From positions 1 to 64,000 of the forward strand of contig CACHSH010000002.1 of assembly GCA_902582475.1 (NCBI GenBank): DNA of 64,000 bases, read 5' to 3'. The notes beneath the pieces were generated by a model, which was given only the letters and a program-made list of their open reading frames with translations, was not told the origin of the DNA and did not search any database. Positions 1 to 10,092 of the stretch are shown here, in pieces. A program made the translations under genes and the position numbers. The stretch comes from an uncultured Pelagibacteraceae bacterium. Its GTDB lineage: Bacteria > Pseudomonadota > Alphaproteobacteria > Pelagibacterales > Pelagibacteraceae. The number at the start of each line of letters is the position of its first letter. Position 1 is the stretch's first letter.

Positions 1-21
1 TTATAGGACTTTAGATATAGG

Positions 22-1254
22 CTAACTTACTATCCTAGGATTAGGTAAAGGAATTATAAATTTACCTTTATAACCTTTCATTTTTAAATTTTTTATTAGT
101 TCTTTTGAAATATGCCAGGACAGCAATAATAAATATTCAGGTTTTTTTCTAAAGATTTCCTCCTCAGATACTATTGGTATTCTCGTACCTGGTAAATAAT
201 GATTAATCTTATGGGATCCTTTAATTTCACAAATACAATTTATTACTCCCTTTGTTAGACCAACATAATTTACCAAAGTAGTCGCTCTAGAGGGTGCTCC
301 AACTGCAAAAATTGTATTATTTTTTTTTTTAATTTTTTCTAATTTATTTAGTAAATCTACTTTAGATTTAAAAACTTTATCACAAAATAACTTTATGTTT
401 TTGTTTGATAAAAATTTATTTTCCTCTAAAAGAGCTTTTTTTACACTTTTATCAATAACATATTTTTTACTTTTTACAGCATGAACTCTGATTGAGCCAC
501 CATGAGTATTTATTTTTTTTACTTTAATAATTTTCATTCCATATTTTTTAAAAATATTTTTTAAACTATTTACTGTGTAATATCTTAAATGCTCATGGTA
601 TATCGTATCGTATTGAAGTGTCCTTACCAGTGATAGAAAATAATGGGACTCACTTATGAAAATCCCATCAGGTTTTAATAATTTAAGAATATTTTTCATT
701 AGATCATCAATATTATCTATATGCGCAAAAACATTTGTAGCAGTGATAATTTTTGCTTTTCCGTATTTTCTATTTATTTTTGAAACAGATTTTTTATTAA
801 AGTAATCGATTATAGTTGGTATCCCATCCTTTATTGCCTTGTAACCAATTTTTTCTGGAGTAATTCCTAAAACTTTACAATTTTTAAATTTTTTAAGTAG
901 GTTCCCATCATTCGAGCCTATATCTACAACGAGATCATTTTTATTCAAACCAAATTTTTTTTTTGTTTCTAAGAATAGATTTTCAAAATTGTCACGTAAA
1001 ATTTTGGTAGTACTACTTGTATAAGGATAGGTTTTTGGAAATAAAATTCTTTTATCAACTATATTATCAATTTGAAATAATTTTGAAGAAGGGGAATACA
1101 TTAAGTTAGTTGGAAAAAAATACTCAAAATTATTGTTAGAATTAACTTTTTGCATTTGGTTAACACCAGGCAAAAATCCTAGAGACAAAACGGTCTGAAG
1201 ATCTTTTTTTTTAGAGAATTGACATTTTGTGATTATTTTAGAGTACTTTTTCAT
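22..1254 (-). CDS. class I SAM-dependent methyltransferase, sugar C-methyltransferase-like
   Basis: 410 aa ORF; SAM-binding motif VVDIGSNDGNLLKKF; C-terminal FAVGAPSRATTLVNYVG segment typical of the C-methyltransferase family; adjacent to polysaccharide genes. Confidence 0.8.
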   Translation of the reverse strand: MKKYSKIITKCQFSKKKDLQTVLSLGFLPGVNQMQKVNSNNNFEYFFPTNLMYSPSSKLFQIDNIVDKRILFPKTYPYTSSTTKILRDNFENLFLETKKKFGLNKNDLVVDIGSNDGNLLKKFKNCKVLGITPEKIGYKAIKDGIPTIIDYFNKKSVSKINRKYGKAKIITATNVFAHIDNIDDLMKNILKLLKPDGIFISESHYFLSLVRTLQYDTIYHEHLRYYTVNSLKNIFKKYGMKIIKVKKINTHGGSIRVHAVKSKKYVIDKSVKKALLEENKFLSNKNIKLFCDKVFKSKVDLLNKLEKIKKKNNTIFAVGAPSRATTLVNYVGLTKGVINCICEIKGSHKINHYLPGTRIPIVSEEEIFRKKPEYLLLLSWHISKELIKNLKMKGYKGKFIIPLPNPRIVS

Positions 1255-1295
1255 TTTACTATTAGTTAGTATAATAATACAAATTAATCTTCAAT

Positions 1296-2483
1296 ATGAA
1301 TAAAATTATCAAAGATTCCATTAGTATTATTGGTGGAGCAGGACACGTTGGATTCCCTCTTGGTTTAGCTTTTGGATCAAAAAAATATAAAGTAAATTTA
1401 ATTGATACCAACAAAAAAAATTTAAATAAAATTAAATCAGGTTTACCACCCTTTTATGAAATAGGAGCTAAAAAAATTCTAAAAAAATGTTTAAAAAAAA
1501 AGGTTTTATTTTTTAGTAATGATTTGAAAACAGCAAGAAAAAGTAAGTTTATTATAATATGTATAGGAACCCCAATAAATAAAAAATTAAAACCTGAGAT
1601 AAAATATTTTTTATCTTTATTTTATAAATTATCAAAAATTATAAGTAAAAATCAGATACTAATAGTTCGTAGCTCTGTTTATCCAGGTGTCATAAAAAAA
1701 ATATTAACTATCTTGAAAAAAAATAATAATAACATTGTGTATTGTCCCGAGAGAATTGTTCAGAGCAAAGCTTTAATTGAGCTTCCTAAGTTACCCCAGG
1801 TTATTTCTGGTTTTGATAAAAAATCTGTTAAAGAAGTTAGCAAATTATTTAAAAACATTTGTAACAAAATTATAATTTCTTCTATTCAGGAGGCAGAACT
1901 TATAAAACTTTTCTCAAACGCCAACAGATATATCAACTTTGCAATTGCAAATCAGCTTTATATTATGTGTGAAAAATATCATGTAGATTTTGATAGGATA
2001 AGAAAAATGATGAAACTTGGTTATGAAAGAAATTTAAACCTACCAAGCTCAGGTTTTACAGCGGGACCGTGTTTACTAAAAGATACTATGCAATTAAGTT
2101 CATTTTATAAAGGTAAATTTGATTTAGGATCAGCAGCGATGAAAATAAATGAAAGTATGGTCGATTTAGTTATTGAAAAAGTAAAAAAAATAAAAAATTA
2201 CCAAAAAAAAACTATTGGTATTCTTGGTGTTGCATTCAAGGCCGAAACAGATGACGTCAGAGACTCACTTTCAATTGAATTAATTAAAAAGTTAAAAAAA
2301 AGAAGATATAAAGTTTTATATAATGATGTTTACCACAAGGACCCTAAACAACACGAAATAAAAGTAGTTATTAAAAAATCTGACATAATTATTATTGGTG
2401 CTCCACATAAAAAATATGAGAATTTGAAATTTTCAAAAAACAAATCTGTTGTAGATATATGGGGGTTTTTAAAAAAAATATGA
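1296..2483 (+). CDS. nucleotide-sugar dehydrogenase (UDP-glucose/GDP-mannose dehydrogenase family)
   Basis: N-terminal Rossmann motif IIGGAGHVGFPLGLAFG; central SGFTAGPCLLKDTMQL catalytic Cys region; C-terminal GILGVAFKAETDDVRDS. Confidence 0.88.
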   Translation: MNKIIKDSISIIGGAGHVGFPLGLAFGSKKYKVNLIDTNKKNLNKIKSGLPPFYEIGAKKILKKCLKKKVLFFSNDLKTARKSKFIIICIGTPINKKLKPEIKYFLSLFYKLSKIISKNQILIVRSSVYPGVIKKILTILKKNNNNIVYCPERIVQSKALIELPKLPQVISGFDKKSVKEVSKLFKNICNKIIISSIQEAELIKLFSNANRYINFAIANQLYIMCEKYHVDFDRIRKMMKLGYERNLNLPSSGFTAGPCLLKDTMQLSSFYKGKFDLGSAAMKINESMVDLVIEKVKKIKNYQKKTIGILGVAFKAETDDVRDSLSIELIKKLKKRRYKVLYNDVYHKDPKQHEIKVVIKKSDIIIIGAPHKKYENLKFSKNKSVVDIWGFLKKI

Positions 2484-3265
2484 AACATTTAAACTACATA
2501 TTTGTCGGAGGCAAAGAGCTAGGTTATGGCTGTTTAAATTATCTACTTAAAAAAAAAATAAAACCTCTATATGTTGTTTGTAATAAGGATGATAATGGAA
2601 GAGATAATATTTTCAATCGGTCATTGTTAAAATTATCAAAAAAAAATAGATTGAAGATAACAAAATTAAAAAAACTTAAAAAATTATTAAATAAAAAAAA
2701 AATAAAATTGGATATAATTTTTTGTTTAGGTTCTACACAAATTTTACCGATAGAATTAATTAGTTACCCTAAAATGGGCGTTTTAAATATCCACCCATCT
2801 TTATTGCCGAAGTATAGGGGCAGATATTCTTTAGTTCATGCTATATTTAATGGCGAAAAATTAACTGGTATAACCACGCACTGGTTGGGTAAAAAAATCG
2901 ACTCTGGGAGAGTAATTTCACAAAGAAAAATTAGAATTTTAAATCACGATACAGCCGAAACACTTTACAAAAAATTTACCAAAGTAAGTCTGGAAGAGTT
3001 TAAAAAAATTTTTAAAATAATATTGAAAAATAAAAAGATTTTAACTTACAGATTAAAAACTCAAAACCTAAAATACAAGAATAAAAACTTTCCAAATAAT
3101 GGGGAAATTAATTGGTCCTGGAATGGTAAGAAAATTTATAATTTTTTGAGATCAATGATCCACGAACCCTTTCCACCACCAGAAATTAAAATTGGAAATA
3201 AGGCATATTATTTTGTAAGTAAAAATTTAATATCTTCAAAAAAAATTATAAATTCACCTAAATAA
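2480..3265 (+). CDS. formyltransferase family protein (methionyl-tRNA/sugar formyltransferase-like)
   Basis: NIHPSLLPKYRGRYSLVHAIFNGEKLTGITTHWLGKKIDSG motif; start taken at the ATG overlapping the upstream stop (ATGA) rather than the 2459 start in the ORF track. Confidence 0.8.
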   Translation: MKHLNYIFVGGKELGYGCLNYLLKKKIKPLYVVCNKDDNGRDNIFNRSLLKLSKKNRLKITKLKKLKKLLNKKKIKLDIIFCLGSTQILPIELISYPKMGVLNIHPSLLPKYRGRYSLVHAIFNGEKLTGITTHWLGKKIDSGRVISQRKIRILNHDTAETLYKKFTKVSLEEFKKIFKIILKNKKILTYRLKTQNLKYKNKNFPNNGEINWSWNGKKIYNFLRSMIHEPFPPPEIKIGNKAYYFVSKNLISSKKIINSPK

Positions 3266-3266
3266 A

Positions 3267-4370
3267 ATGAAAAAAATTATTTTATCCAAACCCTTAATAA
3301 ATGTAGCTGATACGTCTAATATAGTTAGAAAAGTTCTAATTGAAAACTTCCCCAATGAGGGAAGGCAAACGAGGGAATTTGAAAAAAAAATATGTAGTTT
3401 TTTAAAAACAAAATATGCAATTACAACTACCAGCGGCACAACAGCAATATTCTTAGCTTTGAAAGCAAATGGTATTAAAAACAATGACGAAGTAATCATA
3501 CCCAACATAACTTTTCCAGCAACAGCAAACGCAGTAGCTATGGCAGGTGGAAAACCAGTATTAGTAGATATAGACTCAAAAAATATCTTAATTGATGAAA
3601 AATCTTTATTAAAAAAAATTACAAAAAAAACAAAATTTGTAATTCCCGTTCATGTTTCAGGAAGAGGAAATAACATCAAAAGTATTATTAATATTTGTAA
3701 AAAAAAATCCATTAAAGTAATTGAAGATGCAGCAGAAGCATTTGGTTCAAAATATCAAAAAAAGTTTCTAGGTACTTTTGGAAAATCTGGATGTTTTTCA
3801 TTTGCGCCAAATAAAATAATAACAACCGGACAAGGCGGCGTAGTAGTTACAAATGATAAAAAAATTTATTTAAATCTTTTAAGGTTAAAAGATCAGGGTA
3901 GAGTTGGTCCAACAACAGGAGGTGAAGATAATTATATTTCAAAAGGTTATAATTTTAAATTTTCTAACCTGCAGTCCTCATTAGGTCTTTCTCAATTAAA
4001 AAATATAAAATGGAGAATTGATAAACTTATTAAAATTCATAAATTTTATAAAAAGAACATAAATCAAAGTAATAAATTTAAAATAATTGATTTTAATCTA
4101 CAAAAAGGTGAGGTTCCGTTATGGACAGATGTTTATTGCATGAGCAGAAATAAATTATTTAATTTTTTAAAATCAAGGAATGTTCTTTGTAGATATTATT
4201 GGAATCCAATAAACACATGTTTACCTTATAAATCTTCTTTTAAATCTCTGCCAAATTCAAAAAAAATTCAAAAAAAAATGATGTGGCTTCCCTCTTCATT
4301 AGACATGAGCACCAAAGAACAAAAAAAAGTATGTCATTTAATAAACTTATTTTTAAAATATAAAGATTAA
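3267..4370 (+). CDS. DegT/DnrJ/EryC1/StrS-family PLP aminotransferase
   Basis: TSGTTAIFLAL, VIEDAAEAFGS, GCFSFAPNKIITTGQGG (PLP lysine) motifs. Confidence 0.88.
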   Translation: MKKIILSKPLINVADTSNIVRKVLIENFPNEGRQTREFEKKICSFLKTKYAITTTSGTTAIFLALKANGIKNNDEVIIPNITFPATANAVAMAGGKPVLVDIDSKNILIDEKSLLKKITKKTKFVIPVHVSGRGNNIKSIINICKKKSIKVIEDAAEAFGSKYQKKFLGTFGKSGCFSFAPNKIITTGQGGVVVTNDKKIYLNLLRLKDQGRVGPTTGGEDNYISKGYNFKFSNLQSSLGLSQLKNIKWRIDKLIKIHKFYKKNINQSNKFKIIDFNLQKGEVPLWTDVYCMSRNKLFNFLKSRNVLCRYYWNPINTCLPYKSSFKSLPNSKKIQKKMMWLPSSLDMSTKEQKKVCHLINLFLKYKD

Positions 4371-5080
4371 TGAAAAAAGAGTTATCAATAATATTACCAA
4401 TATTTAATGAGAAAGACAGCTTACCGATTATGGTAAGGCTTCTTAATACTTCAATAAAATTTCCAAAAGAAATTATTATTGTTTACGATTCAGAAAAAGA
4501 TAACGCAATAAATGTTGCTCAAAGCTTAGTTAATGAATTCGATAATATAAAATTAATACACAATAAAATAGCAAAAGGAGTGAGGCATGCAGTTGATGTT
4601 GGAGTTCAAAATGCTAAATATGATATCATTTTAATCACTGCAGTAGATGAAATATTTCCAATTGTAGCTATAGATAAAATGATATCTCATTTTATTAAAG
4701 AAGATTTAGATTTTGTAAGTGGTACACGATACGCAAAAGGAGGTATTAGGTTAGGAGGTTCCTTAGTCGGATCAATTTTTTCAAGAGTTGCAAATAAAAC
4801 ATTTAAACTTTTAACTAAAATTCCTTTTTCAGATTGTACAACAGGAATTAAAATGATGAAAAAAAAAACTTGGCAATCTATTGAATTAGAGTCAAAACCT
4901 ATTGGATGGGCTTTTGCATTTGAACTCTCAATAAAAGTATATCTCAAAAAATATAAAATTGATGAATTTCCATTAAAATCTGTGGACAGATTATTTGGAG
5001 GCTCTTCTACTTTTAAATTTGGCCCATGGTTGGTAGAGTATTTGAAATGGTTTATGTGGGGTATTAAAAAAATTAAATAA
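4370..5080 (+). CDS. family 2 glycosyltransferase
   Basis: N-terminal SIILPIFNEKDSLP; DEIFP/SGTRYAKGG pattern of polyprenyl-phosphate sugar transferases. Confidence 0.83.
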   Translation: MKKELSIILPIFNEKDSLPIMVRLLNTSIKFPKEIIIVYDSEKDNAINVAQSLVNEFDNIKLIHNKIAKGVRHAVDVGVQNAKYDIILITAVDEIFPIVAIDKMISHFIKEDLDFVSGTRYAKGGIRLGGSLVGSIFSRVANKTFKLLTKIPFSDCTTGIKMMKKKTWQSIELESKPIGWAFAFELSIKVYLKKYKIDEFPLKSVDRLFGGSSTFKFGPWLVEYLKWFMWGIKKIK

Positions 5081-5081
5081 A

Positions 5082-6023
5082 ATGTTTAAAAAAAAAAATA
5101 AAAGTTTTTTAATAACAGGTGGAAGTGGATTTATAGGCAGAAATATTGCAGAAAATTTAGTAAGTCAAGGTTTCAAAGTTACTATATTTGATAACAATTC
5201 AAGAGGTTCAGTAAAACAATTAAGATTTAAAAAAAAAATTAATCTAGTTACAGGCGATATAAGGAATAGAAAAAAGTTTTTTAAATGTTTAAAAAAAATC
5301 GACGCAGTTATACATCTTGCCTATATTAACGGTACAAAATTTTTTTACTCTAAACCTAATTTAGTTTTAGATGTCGCGGTAAAAGGATTAATAAATGTAC
5401 TTGAGGGCTGTAATAAATATAAAATTAAAGAGTTGTATCTTGCTTCGAGTTCAGAAGTTTATCAAACACCGCTTAAAACCCCAACCACTGAACTTGAAAT
5501 GTTAAAAGTTCCAGATGTTTATAACCCCCGTTATTCTTATGGCGTGGGTAAAATTTTAACGGAGGTAATGGGAATTAATCTTGGTAGGAAATTTTTCAAA
5601 AAATTGATTATTTTTAGACCCCATAATGTTTATGGACCAAACATGGGCAATGAACATGTTATACCAGAATTTTTGAGTAGATTTAAAAGATTAAAAGGCA
5701 AAAAATTTAAAATACAGGGAAGTGGAAACGAAGTGAGATCTTTTATATTCATTGATGATTTTGTTAAAGCTTTTAATTTATTAATTAAGAAAGGAAAACA
5801 TCTAAATATTTATAATATTGGTACTTCTGAGAGAATCACGATCAAAAAATTAGCTATAACCATTTCAAAAATTTTGAATAAAAAAATTTCTTTAAAAAAA
5901 ACACCCCTAAGAAAAGGTGGAACAAAAATCAGGCTTCCTGATATCAAAAAAATTAAAAAACTAGGCTTTAAGCCAGAATATAACGTTGCCAAAGGTATTA
6001 AAAAAATTATTTCAAAAAAATAA
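5082..6023 (+). CDS. NAD-dependent epimerase/dehydratase
   Basis: ITGGSGFIGRNIAENL; Ser/Tyr-x3-Lys (YSYGVGKILTE); RPHNVYGPNMG. Confidence 0.88.
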   Translation: MFKKKNKSFLITGGSGFIGRNIAENLVSQGFKVTIFDNNSRGSVKQLRFKKKINLVTGDIRNRKKFFKCLKKIDAVIHLAYINGTKFFYSKPNLVLDVAVKGLINVLEGCNKYKIKELYLASSSEVYQTPLKTPTTELEMLKVPDVYNPRYSYGVGKILTEVMGINLGRKFFKKLIIFRPHNVYGPNMGNEHVIPEFLSRFKRLKGKKFKIQGSGNEVRSFIFIDDFVKAFNLLIKKGKHLNIYNIGTSERITIKKLAITISKILNKKISLKKTPLRKGGTKIRLPDIKKIKKLGFKPEYNVAKGIKKIISKK

Positions 6024-6110
6024 AATTTCTATTTAAAGTTGCATGAATTTTATTTCAAAAATTCAATTAATTATTTAGGCAAAGCTGTTATAAACACTTA
6101 AGTAATTAAA

Positions 6111-7058
6111 ATGAAATTAACAAAAGAACAAAAAAAAGAAATTCTAGATCAACAAACACAAAAAAATGTTACCAAAAGGGTAACATCAACAGAGTTAGAA
6201 AAAATTCTTTATGAAGCCATGCCTGTTCTAGATCATGGTTTCGTGAGAGTAGTCGATTACATGGGCGATGATACATCAATTGTGCAGTCAGCTAGAGTTT
6301 CTTATGGTAAAGGAACTAAAAAAGTTTCTACAGACAGTGGTTTGATAAAATATTTAATGAGGCACAGGCACAGTACTCCATTTGAAATGTGTGAAATTAA
6401 ATATCATATTAAATTGCCAATATTTATAGCCAGACAATGGATAAGACATAGAACAGCAAATGTAAATGAATACTCAGCAAGATATTCAATAATGGATAAA
6501 GAATTTTATGTTCCATCAAAAGAAAATTTGGCAGCCCAATCAACTAATAATCGTCAAGGTAGAGGAGATTTAATAAATGGAACTCAAGCAGATAGTATTT
6601 TAAAAATTTTGAAAGAAGATGCGGAGAGAAATTACCAGCATTACGAGGAAATGCTTAATGAAAAGTATGATGGGACTATTATTGATAATAAAAAAAAAGG
6701 TCTAGCGAGAGAGTTAGCGAGAATGAACCTAACTCTTAATTCTTATACTCAGTGGTATTGGAAGACAGATTTACTAAATTTATTAAACTTTTTAGCTTTG
6801 AGAGCAGATAGTCACGCTCAATTTGAAATAAGAGAATACGCAAATGTTATGATGAATACCGTAAAAAAATGGGTGCCGATTTCTTATGATGCATTTGTTG
6901 ACTATAGAGTAGGTGGTATGGAACTTTCTGCAAAAGGTAAAATAATTATACAGAAAATGATAAAAGGAGAAAAATGCGATATTGAATCTTCAGGTCTTTC
7001 AAAAAGAGAGTGGAATGAACTTATGAATTCATTTGGTTTCAAACAACATCTTGCATAA
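6111..7058 (+). CDS. thyX: FAD-dependent thymidylate synthase
   Basis: ThyX signature [41 protein letters not shown]. Confidence 0.95.
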   Translation: MKLTKEQKKEILDQQTQKNVTKRVTSTELEKILYEAMPVLDHGFVRVVDYMGDDTSIVQSARVSYGKGTKKVSTDSGLIKYLMRHRHSTPFEMCEIKYHIKLPIFIARQWIRHRTANVNEYSARYSIMDKEFYVPSKENLAAQSTNNRQGRGDLINGTQADSILKILKEDAERNYQHYEEMLNEKYDGTIIDNKKKGLARELARMNLTLNSYTQWYWKTDLLNLLNFLALRADSHAQFEIREYANVMMNTVKKWVPISYDAFVDYRVGGMELSAKGKIIIQKMIKGEKCDIESSGLSKREWNELMNSFGFKQHLA

Positions 7059-7863
7059 TTTGTTGAGCAATTTCATTAAATAATTTTGATATCTCGTGAT
7101 CTGGCTCTTTATAAGTTAAAGGTAATCCTAAATCAGCCGACTCTCTTAATTTTGTACTGATAGGAATTTTTCCTAAAAATTTTTTGTTAAATTCTTTTGC
7201 TGTTCGTTCAACCCCTCCTTCACCAAAAATATTATACTTTTTTCCATCTTCACTTTTAAAAAAACTCATATTATCAACCAGTCCAACTATTTTAATTTTA
7301 GTTTTATCAAACATTTGAATACCCCTCTGAACATCCATTAATGCTAATTCTTGAGGAGTTGAGACAATTATTGCTCCATCAATCTTAACATCCTGTGCAA
7401 AAGTTAATTGAGTATCTCCAGTTCCAGGAGGCATATCTATAACTAAAAAATCTAAATCTTTCCATGTAACTTTTTCAGTAAGTGTTTTTATAGCACTAAT
7501 AACCATCGGACCTCTCCAAATCATTGGAGTTTTTTCATCAACTAAAAATCCTAAAGACATAAATTGAGCCCCATATTTTTCTAATGGAAATAAAAACTTT
7601 CCATCAGTTTTTGGTTTTTCATTTAAGCCAATCATTTTTGGTAAGGATGGTCCATGTATATCAGCGTCTAACAAACCTACTTTTTTACCTTTTTTTTGAA
7701 GAGCAAAGGTTAAATTTATTGCAAAAGTAGATTTCCCGACACCACCTTTTGCGCTTGAAATCATCAAAGTGAATTTTGTGCCTTTTATTGGGTTTTTCTT
7801 AAAATTTTTTGGAGCAACTTTATTCTTAAAACTATCGTTCAATTTTGCTTTGTTTTCGGACAT
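7039..7863 (-). CDS. mrp: Mrp/ApbC-type P-loop ATPase (Fe-S carrier)
   Basis: [17 protein letters not shown] deviant Walker [38 protein letters not shown]. Confidence 0.93.
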   Translation of the reverse strand: MSENKAKLNDSFKNKVAPKNFKKNPIKGTKFTLMISSAKGGVGKSTFAINLTFALQKKGKKVGLLDADIHGPSLPKMIGLNEKPKTDGKFLFPLEKYGAQFMSLGFLVDEKTPMIWRGPMVISAIKTLTEKVTWKDLDFLVIDMPPGTGDTQLTFAQDVKIDGAIIVSTPQELALMDVQRGIQMFDKTKIKIVGLVDNMSFFKSEDGKKYNIFGEGGVERTAKEFNKKFLGKIPISTKLRESADLGLPLTYKEPDHEISKLFNEIAQQIMQDVV

Positions 7864-7917
7864 TATATCGCTTTATCATAACTTGTTTTTATTAAAAAAG
7901 TCACTATATAAAGTGTC

Positions 7918-9033
7918 ATGTCGAAAGATGACAATATTTTTAAGAGAGAATCCCCGTGGGGTGCACCTCCAGGCGGCAGTGGAGATAATGATGGAGGCAA
8001 TGGAAATGGCTCCGGTCAAAGAAGGCAACCACCAAACATTGATGATCTTATAAGAAAAGCACAGGGCTCAGTCGGTAGAATTTTTCCAGGCGGAAGATCA
8101 AGTGGAAACAAACCTATTTATATTGGATTAATTGTTTTAGTAGTTCTTTGGGCACTAAGCGGACTTTATAGAGTTTTACCTGATGAACAAGGTGTTGTTT
8201 TAAGATTTGGAGAATATACAAAGACAACACAACCAGGATTAAACTACCATATTCCATTCCCTGTAGAGAGAGTTTTTACACCCAAAGTTACGAAAGTAAA
8301 TCGTATAGATGTTGGTTTTAGATCAGCGAGCGATAGCGGTAGATCGTCAGGAGTTGGAGATGTTTCAGAAGAAAGTTTAATGTTAACAGGGGACGAAAAT
8401 ATAGTTGATATCGACTACTCAGTTTTTTGGGTAATAAAAGATGCTGGAAAATTTTTATTTAACATTCAAAGTCCACTAGAAACTGTAAAAGCTGCCTCAG
8501 AAACTGCAATGAGAGAAGTAATTGCAAAAAGTAAAATTCAATCAATCTTAACAGAAGGTAGATCAAAAATTGAGATTGAGGTTCAAGAAATTACACAAGG
8601 AATTTTAGACGAATATGGTTCGGGTATCCAGGTAACACAAGTTCAAACACAAAAAGCCGATCCACCAGACCAAGTAATTGATGCTTTTAGAGATGTACAG
8701 GCCGCAAGAGCAGACAGAGAAAGATCTAAAAATGAAGCCGAGGCTTATGCAAATGACGTAATACCAAGAGCACGTGGGGAAGCAGAAAAGATTTTACAAC
8801 AAGCTGAAGCTTATAAAAAAGAAGTGGTTGCAAAAGCAGAAGGTGAAGCAAGTAGGTTTCTGGCGATATACACTGAATACTCAAAAGCAAAAAAAGTTAC
8901 GCAAGAGAGAATGTATTTAGAAACAATGGAAAAAGTTTTAGCTGATATTGACAAAGTAATAATTGATAAAAACTCAGGATCTGGTGTGGTTCCTTACCTA
9001 CCTCTTCCAGAAATTAAAAAGAAGACGAATTAA
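7918..9033 (+). CDS. hflK: HflK, SPFH-domain membrane protease regulator
   Basis: Gly-rich N-terminus, one TM segment, GLYRVLPDEQGVVLRFGEYTKTTQPGLNYHIPFPVE; followed by hflC. Confidence 0.93.
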   Translation: MSKDDNIFKRESPWGAPPGGSGDNDGGNGNGSGQRRQPPNIDDLIRKAQGSVGRIFPGGRSSGNKPIYIGLIVLVVLWALSGLYRVLPDEQGVVLRFGEYTKTTQPGLNYHIPFPVERVFTPKVTKVNRIDVGFRSASDSGRSSGVGDVSEESLMLTGDENIVDIDYSVFWVIKDAGKFLFNIQSPLETVKAASETAMREVIAKSKIQSILTEGRSKIEIEVQEITQGILDEYGSGIQVTQVQTQKADPPDQVIDAFRDVQAARADRERSKNEAEAYANDVIPRARGEAEKILQQAEAYKKEVVAKAEGEASRFLAIYTEYSKAKKVTQERMYLETMEKVLADIDKVIIDKNSGSGVVPYLPLPEIKKKTN

Positions 9034-9899
9034 TGAAAAAAATATTAATACCTATTGTAGTTCTATTAGCAATTGCTGGATACCAAAGTTTATTCATCGT
9101 TCAAGAAATAAACCAGGCCATCGTATTACAATTCGGTGACCCGAAAAAAATTATTACCAAACCTGGATTAAATTTTAAATTACCTTTTATTCAAAACGTT
9201 GCTTATCTTGATAGAAGAGTATTAAATTTAGACACTCCACCAGAGGAGGTTATTGCTGCTGATCAAAAAAGGCTGATCGTTGATGCATTTGCGCGTTTTA
9301 GAATTGTTGATCCACTAAAATTTTATATTTCAGTAGGTAACGAGAACGTTGCAAGATCAAGACTTGCTACAATTATAAATTCAAGAATTAGAGGTGTATT
9401 GGGTACCCAAAACCTAGCTACACTTTTGTCGATAGATAGATCAAAACATATGGCAACAATTCAAAACGATGTTAACATTGAAGCTCAAAACTTTGGAATT
9501 ACAATCGTTGACGTGAGAATTAAAAGAGCTGACTTACCCCAAGCAAATAGTGAAGCGATTTTCAAAAGAATGCAAACTGAAAGAGAAAGAGAAGCAAAGG
9601 AATTTAGAGCACAAGGGGCAGAGATAGCTGCAAAAATCACCTCAACAGCTGATAAAGAAGTTACAGTAATTTTAGCGACTGCCAATAAACAATCAGAGAT
9701 TATGAAAGGTGAAGGCGATGGTAAAAGAAATAGAATTTTTGCAGACGCGTTTGGTCGTGACCCAGAGTTCTTTGGATTTTATAGAGCTATGCAATCCTAC
9801 GAAAAAGCATTAATTGGCGGAGACACTTCATTAATCTTATCACCTGATAGTGACTTCTTTAAATTCTTTGGTAAAGCAGGAGTTTCAAAAAAACAATAA
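9033..9899 (+). CDS. hflC: HflC, SPFH-domain membrane protease regulator
   Basis: INQAIVLQFGDPKKIITKPGLNFKLPFIQNV; DRRVLNLDTPPEEV; MQTEREREAKEFRAQGAE. Confidence 0.93.
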   Translation: MKKILIPIVVLLAIAGYQSLFIVQEINQAIVLQFGDPKKIITKPGLNFKLPFIQNVAYLDRRVLNLDTPPEEVIAADQKRLIVDAFARFRIVDPLKFYISVGNENVARSRLATIINSRIRGVLGTQNLATLLSIDRSKHMATIQNDVNIEAQNFGITIVDVRIKRADLPQANSEAIFKRMQTEREREAKEFRAQGAEIAAKITSTADKEVTVILATANKQSEIMKGEGDGKRNRIFADAFGRDPEFFGFYRAMQSYEKALIGGDTSLILSPDSDFFKFFGKAGVSKKQ

Positions 9900-9906
9900 T
9901 CAAGGC

Positions 9907-10092
9907 GTGAAGGAATTCATTATTGCCATTGGTTTGATATTTTTCTTAGAGGGGCTGATATGCGCCTTGTTTCCGTCAAAAATCAAGAATATGTCTAAAT
10001 TAATTGAGGCTATGCCAGCTAATAATCTAAGAATTCTAGGAGTGGTATTTACAATAATCGGATTTATAATTATTTGGTATATTAAAAGATAA
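9907..10092 (+). CDS. small membrane protein, DUF2065 family
   Basis: Start set at GTG 9907 after the hflC stop (the ORF track start at 9850 lies inside hflC); IIAIGLIFFLEGLICALFPSKIKNM; position between hflC and the Do-like protease. Confidence 0.75.
   Translation: MKEFIIAIGLIFFLEGLICALFPSKIKNMSKLIEAMPANNLRILGVVFTIIGFIIIWYIKR

Noticed and set aside
3254-3508. Antisense ORF of 84 aa opposite the aminotransferase
   Set aside because: Fully inside a strong coding gene on the other strand; hydrophobic low-complexity product expected from antisense AT-rich codons. The same applies to the other short antisense ORFs in the track (for example 4687-4947, 9485-9685, 16191-16436, 47499-47798, 60923-61159).
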